From Enchytraeus crypticus (lineage: Eukaryota > Annelida > Clitellata > Enchytraeida > Enchytraeidae): a stretch of DNA of 64,000 nt. Shown piece by piece: positions 11,682 through 21,800 of this stretch (positions within the stretch are counted from its first letter, which is position 1; every line of letters starts with the position of its first letter). The notes beneath the pieces are model-generated. The model had not been told where the DNA came from and searched no databases. It saw only the letters and a list, made by a program, of their open reading frames with translations. The DNA is taken from the NCBI GenBank assembly GCA_905160935.1, contig CAJHZI010000198.1:62001-126000 (forward strand), written 5' to 3'. The translations under genes and the position numbers were made by a program.

Positions 11682-12549
11682 GTATATATAGCAATCGCTG
11701 GTCTAAAATTAAATTTTTAGCCGAAATATTTTGCGACACGTTTGTTTTAAGCAACCAAAGGTCGTTGAATCGTTACTAACTAGATACCGGCTTTGATATC
11801 ATTCTATGATACTAGTGTGACTAAGCGATTCAATGTTGAAAAATTATTATCATATTTTGCTAACAGGTTTAAAAATACAAACAATATTTAAACTGTTTGT
11901 GACCTATTAACACTATAACTTTGCCTGTAATAGATGATGCTAGAAATAACTATGGTCCTTCTCAGCCGAATTTCCCATCTATGATGTATTGTATTACTCA
12001 CAAGTTTAATGTTTAATTTTAACATGTTTTAACTCGCATTATAATTATTGAAACTTATCAACGAATTTTTTGATGACTTAACTTAAAGTTGAAGTTTACT
12101 TCTAATGTGTTCAAGTTAACTTAACTGCATGTACATGTATGTAAAGCAAAGGAATGTTAATTTGTTTATGTAAGTGCTGAGACTTTAATCTTACCTAATT
12201 AACTGTTTCTCCCGTTTTTATTATTCCGTTGTTCTAGTATCTGAAGTTGTCAGACTGTGATAAAATAAAGGAATAGGTTAAAAAAATTACTTTTACCTTA
12301 TACAAAGAATTTTGTCGAGATTTATACAGGATATCGTAGTATACTCTAGAAGAGGCTAAGAAATATGTGAACTGAATGAAATTGAAAGATTAATGAAAAT
12401 TACATATTCTTGTTTTATGTGACGGGATATAAACAAAAATACATTTCTATTATAAGTTAAAAGGCATCATTCAATTTAAGTTTCTATTCTGTTTTCAGAC
12501 GTTGGTTGGAGGCGGAGCAACTGCTGTAGACAAGTACGAAAGAGTATAG
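8156..12549 (+). CDS. Fatty-acid-binding protein (iLBP/FABP family), 144 aa, four exons
   Basis: Intracellular lipid-binding protein of the FABP/CRABP family: a ten-stranded beta-barrel that carries fatty acids or retinoids in the cytosol. Exons are 8156-8225, 9585-9787, 11080-11190 and 12499-12549, with GT-AG borders and phases 1, 0, 0. The intron after codon 23 and the four-exon structure match the ancestral FABP gene. The N-terminal [12 protein letters not shown] (residues 4-15) is the family signature (G-x-W). At 144 residues it is longer than the usual 130-135, mostly in the helical lid. The C-terminus ends DKYERV. Tyr of the R-x-Y carboxylate-binding motif is kept, but the preceding Arg position is Asp, so ligand preference may differ. 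Exons are much more GC-rich than introns. Intron 1 carries a family A SINE and a family B element, and intron 2 a LINE and a SINE. Which FABP subtype it is cannot be told. Confidence 0.92.
8226..9168. other. FABP intron 1, 5' two-thirds
   Basis: Intronic. An open frame at 8635-8874 (79 codons) has no recognisable domain and no splice context, so I do not call it coding. Confidence 0.6.
9169..9292 (+). repeat. tRNA-derived SINE, family A, best-preserved copy (FABP intron 1)
   Basis: Head ggagccagtggcgatgtcgg is A-box-like. ggggttcaagtcctgg is the B box. Then come cccgtcactgacatcgcttt and the tail gaggaaactgacgttaacc. The tail matches the 3' end of the CR1/L2-type LINE at 9985-10050 read on the minus strand. 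Confidence 0.85.
9308..9537 (+). repeat. Interspersed repeat, family B (FABP intron 1)
   Basis: Most complete copy of family B, starting near agcgtaggggtaacgtcatg. It contains a 16-bp perfect palindrome, gaacccacgtgggttc, that overlaps the B-box-like gttcgaatccc. It lies just 15 bp after the family A SINE. Confidence 0.75.
9985..10715 (-). mobile_element. CR1/L2-type non-LTR retrotransposon, 5'-truncated, internally deleted, frameshifted (FABP intron 2)
   Basis: Minus-strand reverse transcriptase remnant. One frame (10684 towards about 10447) holds [13 protein letters not shown]. After a frameshift the next holds [14 protein letters not shown] and the catalytic FYADDTQLY (about 10280-10340). 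The thumb and C-terminal region is missing: after about 10110 the sequence passes directly into the 3' UTR. The element ends in gaggaaacggacgttaaacc followed by (TTA)n at 9985-10005. The motif set is typical of the CR1/L2/Jockey group, and I infer L2-like. It is inactive. It is the likely source of the trailer used by the family A SINEs. Confidence 0.85.
10927..11040 (+). repeat. tRNA-derived SINE, family A, degraded (FABP intron 2)
   Basis: Recognisable by gccgatcagtacgtgcaggg, a decayed B box, cgtcactgatatt and the tail gaaactgacgttaaac. It ends 39 bp before FABP exon 3. Confidence 0.65.
11191..11590. repeat. Degenerate AT-rich tandem repeat (FABP intron 3)
   Basis: Drifting units built on tactattaagctattattac begin right after the exon 3 donor and fill the first 400 bp of intron 3. 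Confidence 0.7.
11600..11690. repeat. (TA)n microsatellite (FABP intron 3)
   Basis: Imperfect TA tract with a gtat-rich right end, continuous with the preceding degenerate array. Confidence 0.9.
11691..12498. other. FABP intron 3, remainder
   Basis: AT-rich intron sequence. Nothing recognised apart from the acceptor attctgttttcag just before exon 4. Confidence 0.6.
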
Positions 12550-12592
12550 ACAGCAAACAATAGGACATTCTAGCGTACATAAACAGTTTTGT

Positions 12593-12598
12593 TAATAA
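12593..12598 (+). terminator. FABP poly(A) signal
   Basis: Canonical aataaa 44 bp downstream of the FABP stop codon, implying a short 3' UTR. Confidence 0.75.
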
Positions 12599-12619
12599 AA
12601 TGCATTTTAAGAATTTTTG

Positions 12620-13140
12620 AGGAACTCAAAGGTTAACTAATTTACAATTAAAATCATATTACCACATTAAATTACGCGTCTCTTTGAATTAGTAACTTAT
12701 GGGTGTGGTAGGACCAATATTGACACATCTGCATGCAACATTAGGTAAGTTCATCAAATATGTGTGGACAACTAACTACCTTCTGAGATAATTTCTTGTA
12801 GTTAATTCGTAACGCGTCATTAAATATCAGCTTCAGTTATGATTAAGTAATTTTGTTTATTTTTAAATGCCTACCTAATAGTCACGATACATTCTGCTGA
12901 TACATTGATTATTTATTTAGAAATCTGTCCAGATAATTTTTAAAAACTAGAACCTGTCGATGCGACGATTACATTGACATCTATATGATAACATTTGGAC
13001 ATTAAAAGTGTGAAGATATTATTGTAGATAATAATTTTACTAAGTTATATGTTTTAATCTCTTAATGTAAAGAAACTACTGGCATAGGAAATTACAATAA
13101 ACTACGCCTAGGTTCCAGAAATTTCTAAAAATCTTAAATG
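12620..13140. other. Intergenic stretch after FABP
   Basis: AT-rich. No gene, RNA or repeat family recognised. Confidence 0.5.
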
Positions 13141-13222
13141 AATGGATAAGAAAGTCTATTCGTATCCCGACCCTGGTGAAACTTGTATTTAAGGGAAGAA
13201 GATGATGACGATGATGAATGAA
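13141..13222 (+). mobile_element. 3' end of a non-LTR element, family E
   Basis: gaaagtctattcgtatcccg followed by accctggtgaaac, aagggaagaag and a (GATGAC)n-like terminus. The same block ends at 19258 and, reversed with a large (ATC)n expansion, starts at about 51365. Looks like a LINE 3' terminus that ends in a GAT microsatellite. Confidence 0.6.
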
Positions 13223-13454
13223 AAGAAACTACAGTAGATGTGCAATAAATATACTGTTCAAGTCAAGGTGATGGAATAATTAAGTTTATTAAGTAATTGC
13301 AAGGTTATTCAGAAAATATATCTTTCCAACATTTAATTGTGTGTCAGCATCTTTTGGCATTTATATACAAAAGTTTTATCAGTGATACTGATAATTTTAC
13401 AAAAATTAATCCAATTTCTAATACTTTATGCATCTTTGGTTTATGTCATGTTGC

Positions 13455-13670
13455 GTAGTGCACACCAGTATACAAGAGTGTATCATGATAATGTGATACT
13501 CTAAACACTGCCCAATATATATCATAACTGATACCAGGATACAAGAGTGTATCATGATAATGTGATACTCTGAACACTGCCCATGATATACCATAACTTA
13601 TACCAGTATACAAGAATGTATCATAAATAATATGATACTCTAAACACCGCCAGCGATATATCATAAACTC
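13455..13670. repeat. Three tandem copies of a roughly 80-bp unit
   Basis: Each unit holds an inverted pair, gtatcatgataatgtgatac, plus ctaaacactgccca and cataact. The third copy is diverged. Confidence 0.8.
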
Positions 13671-13765
13671 TCAAACTAATGCGTTGTTTTACTAAATTCA
13701 GATTTTCATAAATTTTAAAAATAGATAAGAAATCATAATAAATTAAATTAAATCTGCTACATATA

Positions 13766-14077
13766 TTATAATCTCTCCTCATCTCTTTGTGCATTGCCTA
13801 GTGTAGTAACACGTGTTGTTACTGTTCCGTCGTCGACTCTGGTTGATCTGTTTGCTGTTTTTGTTTTGTCATTTTTTCGTTTAGTTCTTATGAAATTATT
13901 ACTTCTAGGAAGTTCTTCTGACTTACTATCTTCTGTTTCTGAACAATAGTTGTCTAACCAAGCGGAAACTGAAGCTACTTCCCCTTTTTCATTGGGTTCC
14001 TGGGTATCCAAGATTCGAGATTTAACTCGTCTGGGATCTAGGGTAAGGACGTATCCCTCGTCTGAAAATGACTCCAT
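13766..14077 (-). CDS. Hypothetical ORF, 103 codons, unidentified
   Basis: Open frame beginning MESFSDEGYVLTLDPRR and ending at a TAA at 13766. The product would be acidic in the first half (a Glu/Ser/Asp-rich stretch around residues 45-60) and basic in the middle (RTKRKNDKTK), with no membrane segment. Composition is mixed and protein-like, unlike the repeat-derived frames in this window, and base content is higher than the flanks. A good donor-like GTAAGT occurs inside at about codon 52 (after SETED), so it could also be a first exon. I do not recognise the family. A transposase-type N-terminus is conceivable but unsupported. It could equally be a chance frame. Confidence 0.35.
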   Translation of the reverse strand: MESFSDEGYVLTLDPRRVKSRILDTQEPNEKGEVASVSAWLDNYCSETEDSKSEELPRSNNFIRTKRKNDKTKTANRSTRVDDGTVTTRVTTLGNAQRDEERL

Positions 14078-14287
14078 ATTTTATTCTTTACTTATAATTA
14101 ATTGAAGACGAACACAAGTTTTTTATCTTTGCTTTCCTTTTCCCGGAAAGTTTTATTCATCAATATTTGTCAGAATGCGCGGTCAACCCTTGGAAGAATG
14201 TTTTATTTTAATTTATTTTTATTTGGATTTTAATTCACTTTCAGTATATTTTTTGTGACTAATTAATATCATCTGCACAACTTAGTA

Positions 14288-15055
14288 CGATTACAAAGCC
14301 CTGGGAGCACTAACCCACCGACAGGCTATACAGCACGTTACGAGCCCTGGAAGAACTGACCCACCGACAGGCTATACACAGCACGTTACGAGCCCTGGAA
14401 GAACTGACCCACCGACAGGCTATACACAGCACGTTACGAGCCCTGGAAGAACTGACCCACCGACAGGCTATACACAGCACGTTACGAGCCCTGGAAGAAC
14501 TGACCCACCGACAGGCTATACACAGCACGTTACGAGCCCTGGAAGAACTGACCCACCGACAGGCTATACACAGTACGTTTACAAAGCCCTGGGAGCACAA
14601 ACCCACAGAGAGGCTATACAGTACGTTTACAAAGCCCTGGGAGCACTAACCCACCGACAGGCTATACAGCACGTTACGAGCCCTGGAAGAACTGACCCAC
14701 CGACAGGCTATACACAGCACGTTACGAGCCCTGGAAGAACTGACCCACCGACAGGCTATACACAGTACGTTTACAAAGCCCTGGGAGCACTAACCCACAG
14801 AGAGGCTATACAGTACGATTACAAAGCCCTGGGAGCACTAACCCACCGACAGGCTATACAGCACGTTACGAGCCCTGGAAGAACTGACCCACCGACAGGC
14901 TATACACAGCACGTTACGAGCCCTGGAAGAACTGACCCACCGAGAGGCTATATAGTACGTTTACAAAGCCCTGGGAGCACTAACCCACCGACAGGCTATA
15001 CACACGTTACAAAGCCCTGGGAGCACTTACCCACCGACAGGCAATACACAAAGCA
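14288..15055. repeat. 48-bp minisatellite, about 16 copies in two subtypes
   Basis: Unit contains gagccctggaagaactgacc and caccgacaggctatacacag. One subtype reads gttacgagccctggaagaac. The other reads tttacaaagccctgggagca and occurs in blocks at the ends and the middle. Because 48 is divisible by 3, a frame stays open on the minus strand (14310-14606), but it is pure repeat. Confidence 0.95.
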
Positions 15056-15121
15056 CAGTGCCGTATGCAAACACAAAACATACGATCCCAAATAGAATTT
15101 CAGCCTCACTTATATACTATT

Positions 15122-15218
15122 CCAATGTTTACATTTATTACGTCACAGGCGCGTCAATGTTTACATTTCTTACGTCATAGGCGCGTCACTTTGAACGAAG
15201 TGACGTTTCCTTATAAAA
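15122..15218 (+). promoter_or_regulatory. Tandem CRE-like sites with downstream TATA-like element
   Basis: A unit of about 32 bp is repeated twice (gtttacattta/cttacgtca, then aggcgcgtca). Each copy has a TTACGTCA CRE/ATF-like core, and a third agtgacg half-site sits at about 15198. A tataaaat lies at 15211. This could be a promoter for a plus-strand transcript such as the channel gene, but the nearest supported exon is far downstream. Speculative. Confidence 0.25.
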
Positions 15219-15846
15219 TTTACTATCATATGCTTACATAATTATTTTCCAAACCAATTTCACTACACCTAGCGACAGGTCCATAGCATATAACTGTTTC
15301 AACCACTTATATTTCACTTATATTTTTATAACCACTTATATTTTCACTGCCTAACGGCAGGTCCATAGCATATACGTGTCACTCTTCGAAACAAATTCTA
15401 TCCACAGCCTTCCTTTTCATGTCTATGAACGAATTCTTTTACAAATCATCCAATATCCTTCGATCAGTTTCTTACTCCTTTCCCTGCATTCCTCCTGTTA
15501 TTTTTTACACTTATCTAGCTGCTGCATTTTTACACTTACTTGTCATTGTGAAGCAAGTAAAACTGGAATAAGGTAAACAGAAATAAGCTGTATAAAAAGT
15601 CTAGAAAACTAGAATACTCTCAGGCACTTCATCTGCCTTAGGATCTGTATATATATAATTCATTGCCTTTTTAGAAAACTTGTTTTGTTCAAAATAATTT
15701 TTACGTCATGCATGTTTATATCAACAAATTGCTGTTTCCGACCACTTTCCGTGGATTATATGTAACTCTAAGTGATCGAAATTAATCAGAATCAGTCTTT
15801 ATTTAAGCCAATGATCAGATTATAGTATCAAATACTCTCGGTTAAA
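15219..15846. other. Intergenic stretch
   Basis: No gene seen. Two copies of a gacaggtccatagcatata block (15281 and 15357) match the 3' end shared by the RTE-like and family D elements, so this is probably repeat debris. Confidence 0.45.
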
Positions 15847-18800
15847 ATGTCTGCATTTTCTGTTGACGTAGTGACCAAGGTAGGCATGATTTATCATCGA
15901 GTCATTTTGCACAAAATATATGTTTCAATATTGTATTCAATAGTATTAGGTTCCAAATGTCTAATATTCCTCAACTGAATTTTGTCGCCAGATAATACGA
16001 TATGTTGGCGAGCAGATTTAGCACACTCAGTTAAGCTGCGCGTTAAATGAACGAAGTAAAGCCATTTTTTGCGCGGTTGTTACTTTGTGGGAGAAACTTT
16101 GGAAGACCGAGTGTCAACAGCTTTGAATGTACATGTACATAATCCCCAGCGTTTTGGAGGCTATTCTTAAACCCGCGTCGGCTGCTATTGGAGCGCCAAC
16201 AATAGGCAACGATTACAAATAACCATGAAGGGAAAAAGGAGGAAATAACAAAAACTCCAAAAGAAGCAACTAAGAAAGGAAACAAAGTTGCACGTGCGGT
16301 ACGTCATGTGTATACGGAATTTTAAAAATGTTATATTTTAAATACGGTGAAAGTGCATCGAGTATATTTCACAGACCGTTTTAACTCGAGATATTTACAG
16401 AATTGAATGCCCATCATTTACATCAGCAACCCTAGATCAGCAACAATAGAGTGCTACTATCGTCAATAACAACATCGAGTACTATGAAACAAAAGACAAT
16501 CTCGCGAACAAAAACAAAAAAGTTAAAAAACTCGGCAAGCCCAATATTCAGTGCATTGCTCCAAAGTAGGACTGGCTCTCAAAAAATACTTTATGCAGCA
16601 ACTAAGACAGAGTGTAGAGAGTCGGGTAACGTATTGAGATTTAAAGTTGCTGTCAAAGAACTAGTATTGGTTCTTTTTTCTGTCGAGCGGATAAGAAAGT
16701 AAAATCTCAAGACATTTATTGTCTTGAGATTTAATCTAGCTAGAGCAAGGAAACTAAATCCTAATGCTTAGTAACTGGAACGATTGGAGTGCTACCATCC
16801 TCAATGATTTTATCGAGTACTGTGTTACCATGTTCAAGCAGAAGAGAAAAACAAAACATTTCTAAACCGTGCAAATCCAATATTCAAAAAGCAATTCAAA
16901 GTTTTAGTTGTACGCAAATATACGCAGACTCGCATATCTATGTAAAAAAGTAACACGCATTATAGTGAAATGATCAACTATGTTGATTTATATCACTTTT
17001 AATACCACATATTTAAACCGTTAGGCAATTTAGACCATTTTCCGTGTAACCAGTCCAGTGAATGTCCAAGATTTTGCTGAGATCAGCGCGGTTGGGATTC
17101 GAACCCACGAGGATTCAATTCACCTCAGGATCTGTCATTTAAAACTTCATGACGCTACCCCTAGCTATTAAGACATTCTATTATATATGAATTGAATTGT
17201 AAGCACTGATGGTTAGATTGTGCATAGGTTCATGTGCATATCTGTGTATTATAAGCACTGGTAATTAACTGGTGCAGAGGTCTATGTGCATGTCTGTGCA
17301 ATGTAAGCACTGGTGGTTAACTGGTGCAGAGGTCTATGTGCATGTATGTGTATTGTAAGCACTGGTGGTTTACTGGTGCAGAGAACGGTCTATGTGCAAG
17401 TGACTTTTGTAAAGTTTGGAACAATCGATGCGATCAGAGGAACATTCGAAGCGGAGATTACCATCAGGCTCAGATGGAAGGAGCCTGATATTGAAGATGT
17501 AGAAGTTAGTTTACTAATCCTGACTATTTTGTTAATAATAATACTAATAATAGTTTACTAATTCAGACTAAATTCACTAATACATTTTTTCATTCGTCAA
17601 TAAAAACTACTGAGTTTTCTGCTTGGTCAGCTAGTTTAAGGATCGTGGGTCGGTAGCTACTGGGTTAAAGTCTAGACTCGGGCGCTTCGATATGATTTTG
17701 AGCGGCAAAAAGCTAAAGCTATAAAAGCTAAGGTTAACGTCAGATGCTTCACTCGAAAGTGATGTCATTGACGGGCGAGCCCAGGATTTGAACCCCGCAC
17801 ATACTGATCCGCGGTTGAGTGTCTTACCGACTTCGCCACTGGCTTCAGTCAGTGACGAAACTAATGTTAAGCAGGTATTCGCCCCTCATGAATACTCAGC
17901 ATATCTGTCAGATTTTTATTGCATCACACTGAGCACACCATTGACAAATCAAATAATCTTTTCAAACTTTCATTATCACTTTCAAAAACAAAATTTAAAT
18001 GATATGTGATGGCTTCTGAAGTTCTGAGATGGTTTTACAGTGCCTTCCTTAATATCCGCGTTACTCGACGTTAATCTTAACTTCAGTTTAAATAAATTAA
18101 AGATAATTTTAAAAAGTAATACATTATCTCCTTTTTCAGTTGTAAGTTTAGCTAATGAATTAGTTCCTTTATCTAGCCCATTGTAGTTTATTGGCCATTT
18201 TCTCAGTAGAAATGGATGAGCCCTTGACCTTCATCGTATCGATTACTTTTCAGTTAGAAAAAGCGTCTACTATGGCAGTTCCATCTGCAATCTTCTTACT
18301 TTCTTTATCATAACATTTATAAATGTTTCTGTGAGAAAATTGGTCTGTTGTAAACTACCTAATAGGGGCGACTAATTGATATACTGTACTTTATGGAATC
18401 TAACTTCGTCGTGACGTTTGACAACTAAACGAATTGGTGGACCAAATTAGACAATTATACATGTAGATATGCCCGGACCTTGCATAATCAATTACGAACT
18501 ACACAAGTCTAGACCTTTTTAATATTGTTCAAAAATGCTTTGTAAATGCATTTAATTTTACTCTACAGAAATGCATAGAATTGAATAATTGACTATTTGT
18601 TGATTGACTGATTGATTAATTAATAGGCTTATTGAGTATATGACTAACTGATAGAGTGATCAATTAGCTGATTAATCGATTGAATGAACTATTTACTGAC
18701 TGACTGACTTACTGATTGACTGCCTGCCTGACTGACTGACTGACTGACTGCATGACTGACTTACAGATTGACTGACTAATGACTGACAGACCGACCTACC

Positions 18801-21800
18801 GACTGACTAACCGACTGAATAATTAATAGACGGAGTGATTAGCTTGTTGACAGATTAATGTATTGATCAATTAACTGCCTCAGCTGTACGCTACGGAAAC
18901 ATTGCGAAGTTTCTGGAACCCGGACATCTACGTGGACAACATAGTGGGGTCCCCTGACAGGACAGTGACGCTCTCTGTCGCTCACTTCAACAACGAGATC
19001 TTCATGGTCGAGACCATCAGGATCTCTGCCAACTTCATCCAAGACATGGACGGGCACCATTTCCCCTTTGATATGCAGGTTTATTGTTCATCTAAAGGAA
19101 TAAAGGATATCAATAAAGAATCTAAAGGATAGTTAATCCAAAGGAATAGGGGATTGACTGTTGATATGGTATGGGACAGGAAGGACTGGAGAAAGTCTAT
19201 TCGTATCCCGACCCTGGTTAAACTGGGATTTAAGGGAAAATGATGATGATGATAGTTCATCTAAAGGCTAAAGCCAAGTTTAACGTCAGTTTCCTGTTCA
19301 ATAGCATGTCAAGGGAGCTGGAGAACTGGATTTGAACTCTGTTGCATCGACGAATTCACTGTCGAATTTGCCAAACTGTTATCTGCTTCACAAAGTTTAT
19401 ATCATATATGCCTATTATACATGTAGCGATTTTTCTACAAAGAATTTATTAAAAACAGCTTTTTGACAGTTTTCCGAATTTTAATTTATTTTTATTTTAC
19501 AAATTACTGCATTCACTGGCAACCAAAACATCACAGTTGAATGCATTCATGTCATAACTAGATATTTAGCAATTTTAGTTTTAGCTTATATAAGGTTACA
19601 GTGAAGCAATATACTTGGATCTCTTTAATTTATGATTAATGTTATTAACTGGATGTCGAATACTGAGTTTACTTACTGAGCTGCTGTATTTCGTAACTTT
19701 CTTTATTGCCTCCTCTCTGTGATCTTAGGCTTCACATTTCCACTCACGACCTGATTTCAAGCAGAAAGGCTACGCAATAACCATAACTACTTAGCCTTAA
19801 TCTTGGGAGACATTTTGCTTTGGTGGTGATTGTTCTTCTTCAGATCTTCCTCATTCGTCTCTTACAAGACACACTGTTTACGGTTGATCTATTATTTAAA
19901 GATCCGAACACAAAAATAAACCAAGAAGTATCTATTTGTTATCCATTGTAGCACCACCTCTTATATACAGCTAAAGTGACCAAATCGTTAGATGGCGTGG
20001 CCAATCAGCATGGCGTGATAATGAAATAGACTTTAAAATGTATAGATGAATTCGTTTATTAATTGATTAACTTCCACGATTTATTTTTAGTAGGCGAATC
20101 TAACATTGATCAATATGGTAAATCTGTACATAGCAGTAATCAATTGATAATTATAATTCTGAGGAGTTTTGAATTGTGTAGTTATTAAAACCAATCCACC
20201 TATTGATTTTTTAGCATTGATAATTATATTAATTTATTAGCACTGATCTATATTTTGATTTCTTATCACTGATCATCTATACATTGATTTATTAGCTTTG
20301 ATTTATGCATTAAATTATTAGCATTGATTTATACGGTGAATTGATTTGTTAGCATTGATCTACGCAGTAATCAGTAGCACTGAACTATACATATTGATTT
20401 ATGAACATTGATCTATTCATTAATTTGTTAGCACTGATCTATACATCGATTTATTAGCATTGACCTATACATTGATTTCTTGGCGCTGATCAATATATTA
20501 TTGATTTAATAGCATTGATCTATACATTAAGTTATCAGCCAGAGCTGTAATTTAATTCAATACCAATGATCTAAAATAGACTTATTAGCATTGATCTTTA
20601 CATTAATTCCTCATCACCGATCTATCGATTAACTTATTGACACAGTGACTGATACATCACCGCAGGACTTGTCTGTAGTGATCAGTTCCAACACGTCAGC
20701 TAAGAACACGGAACTAGTAGACGATCTGGTCAACAAGCATATCATCTACAAGAGCTCCTTCGTGCACGACCAGCAGTTCCACTTCTACGAGTTCGTGGAG
20801 AGCGAGACTCCAAGCCTGCCTAAGGAAGGACGGGCGGTGGCTCGCCATCGTAAGCCAGTCCTCATCGTCTACTGCAGAGTGGCCCGGCGACCCGGCTTCT
20901 ACATCATACACATCTTCGTCACGCTGGTTAGAACAGCAACAACAGCAGCAGAATTAGAGTGCTACTGTCGTCCATGACAAAATTTAGCACTATGGTATCA
21001 AATCCAATCAAAATGAGCAGAGTGTAGGGTTCAATAACGGTGTTAGACAAAAATCCGGGAATTCAGTCCGAAGTAGGGTGATATGGTGGTTTACGTATTG
21101 GTCTCAGTTCCTGTGCAATGTTTGAATAGGAGAGTTCAAAGAGAAAAAAAGAGAAATAGAACAGGCTTTTAGCAGCAGTTTTACTGTAAGAGTTTTGATG
21201 GAACAGGAATCGGTGTAATCACTTATGCCAGATGATTTCCTGTCCCAGATATTGATGTATGCTGAACTGGATATTAACTCCTTTCGTAATCTCGTTGATT
21301 CCTAATCCTTAATCATTAACACGGAATTATGTGCCTTGTGAAATAGAATGTTATCTAATGATGTATATTCGTAGTGAGCACTGACTGCCTTAATTTCAAT
21401 ATTGAGGTCTTAATTAGATCTCATTAGGCTCATCCATTATAGTATTTTTTGCTAAGCAAATCATCTTTATGTGCATGTGTACGTTCTAGCATGTTCAAAT
21501 CGATTGTTCTGTTCTTTTATCTAATTAAGCTAGGATTGGGGGACTCAAGACGTACGCCCTTTGCTATTATGTAAATGCTATCGTAATGACGTAAATCAAA
21601 CTTACATCGAAGGAGTTGCGGAATTCCAATACGAAACAACGAAACTCTTCATTTAGAATCAGACATGATGATCTACCCATTGACAGAACGTTGAATACCT
21701 GCCCATTGACAGAACAATAGTTTCTTACATAACAAAACTATATGAGTTTATCGACTGGCTGATTGACATAGTGTAATTTGCCTGCAATCAACTTTTGCTA

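Noticed and set aside
14310-14606. 98-codon minus-strand ORF with a repeated NVLCIACRWVSSSRAR peptide
   Set aside because: It lies wholly inside the 48-bp minisatellite; the unit length is divisible by 3 and happens to lack stops. No flanking exon signals.
20645-20665. Acceptor cacag at 20,644-20,645 as the start of channel exon C
   Set aside because: It would put exon C out of phase with exon B. The acceptor at 20,665 (accgcag) keeps phase 0 and gives the family sequence FPFDMQ-DLSV.
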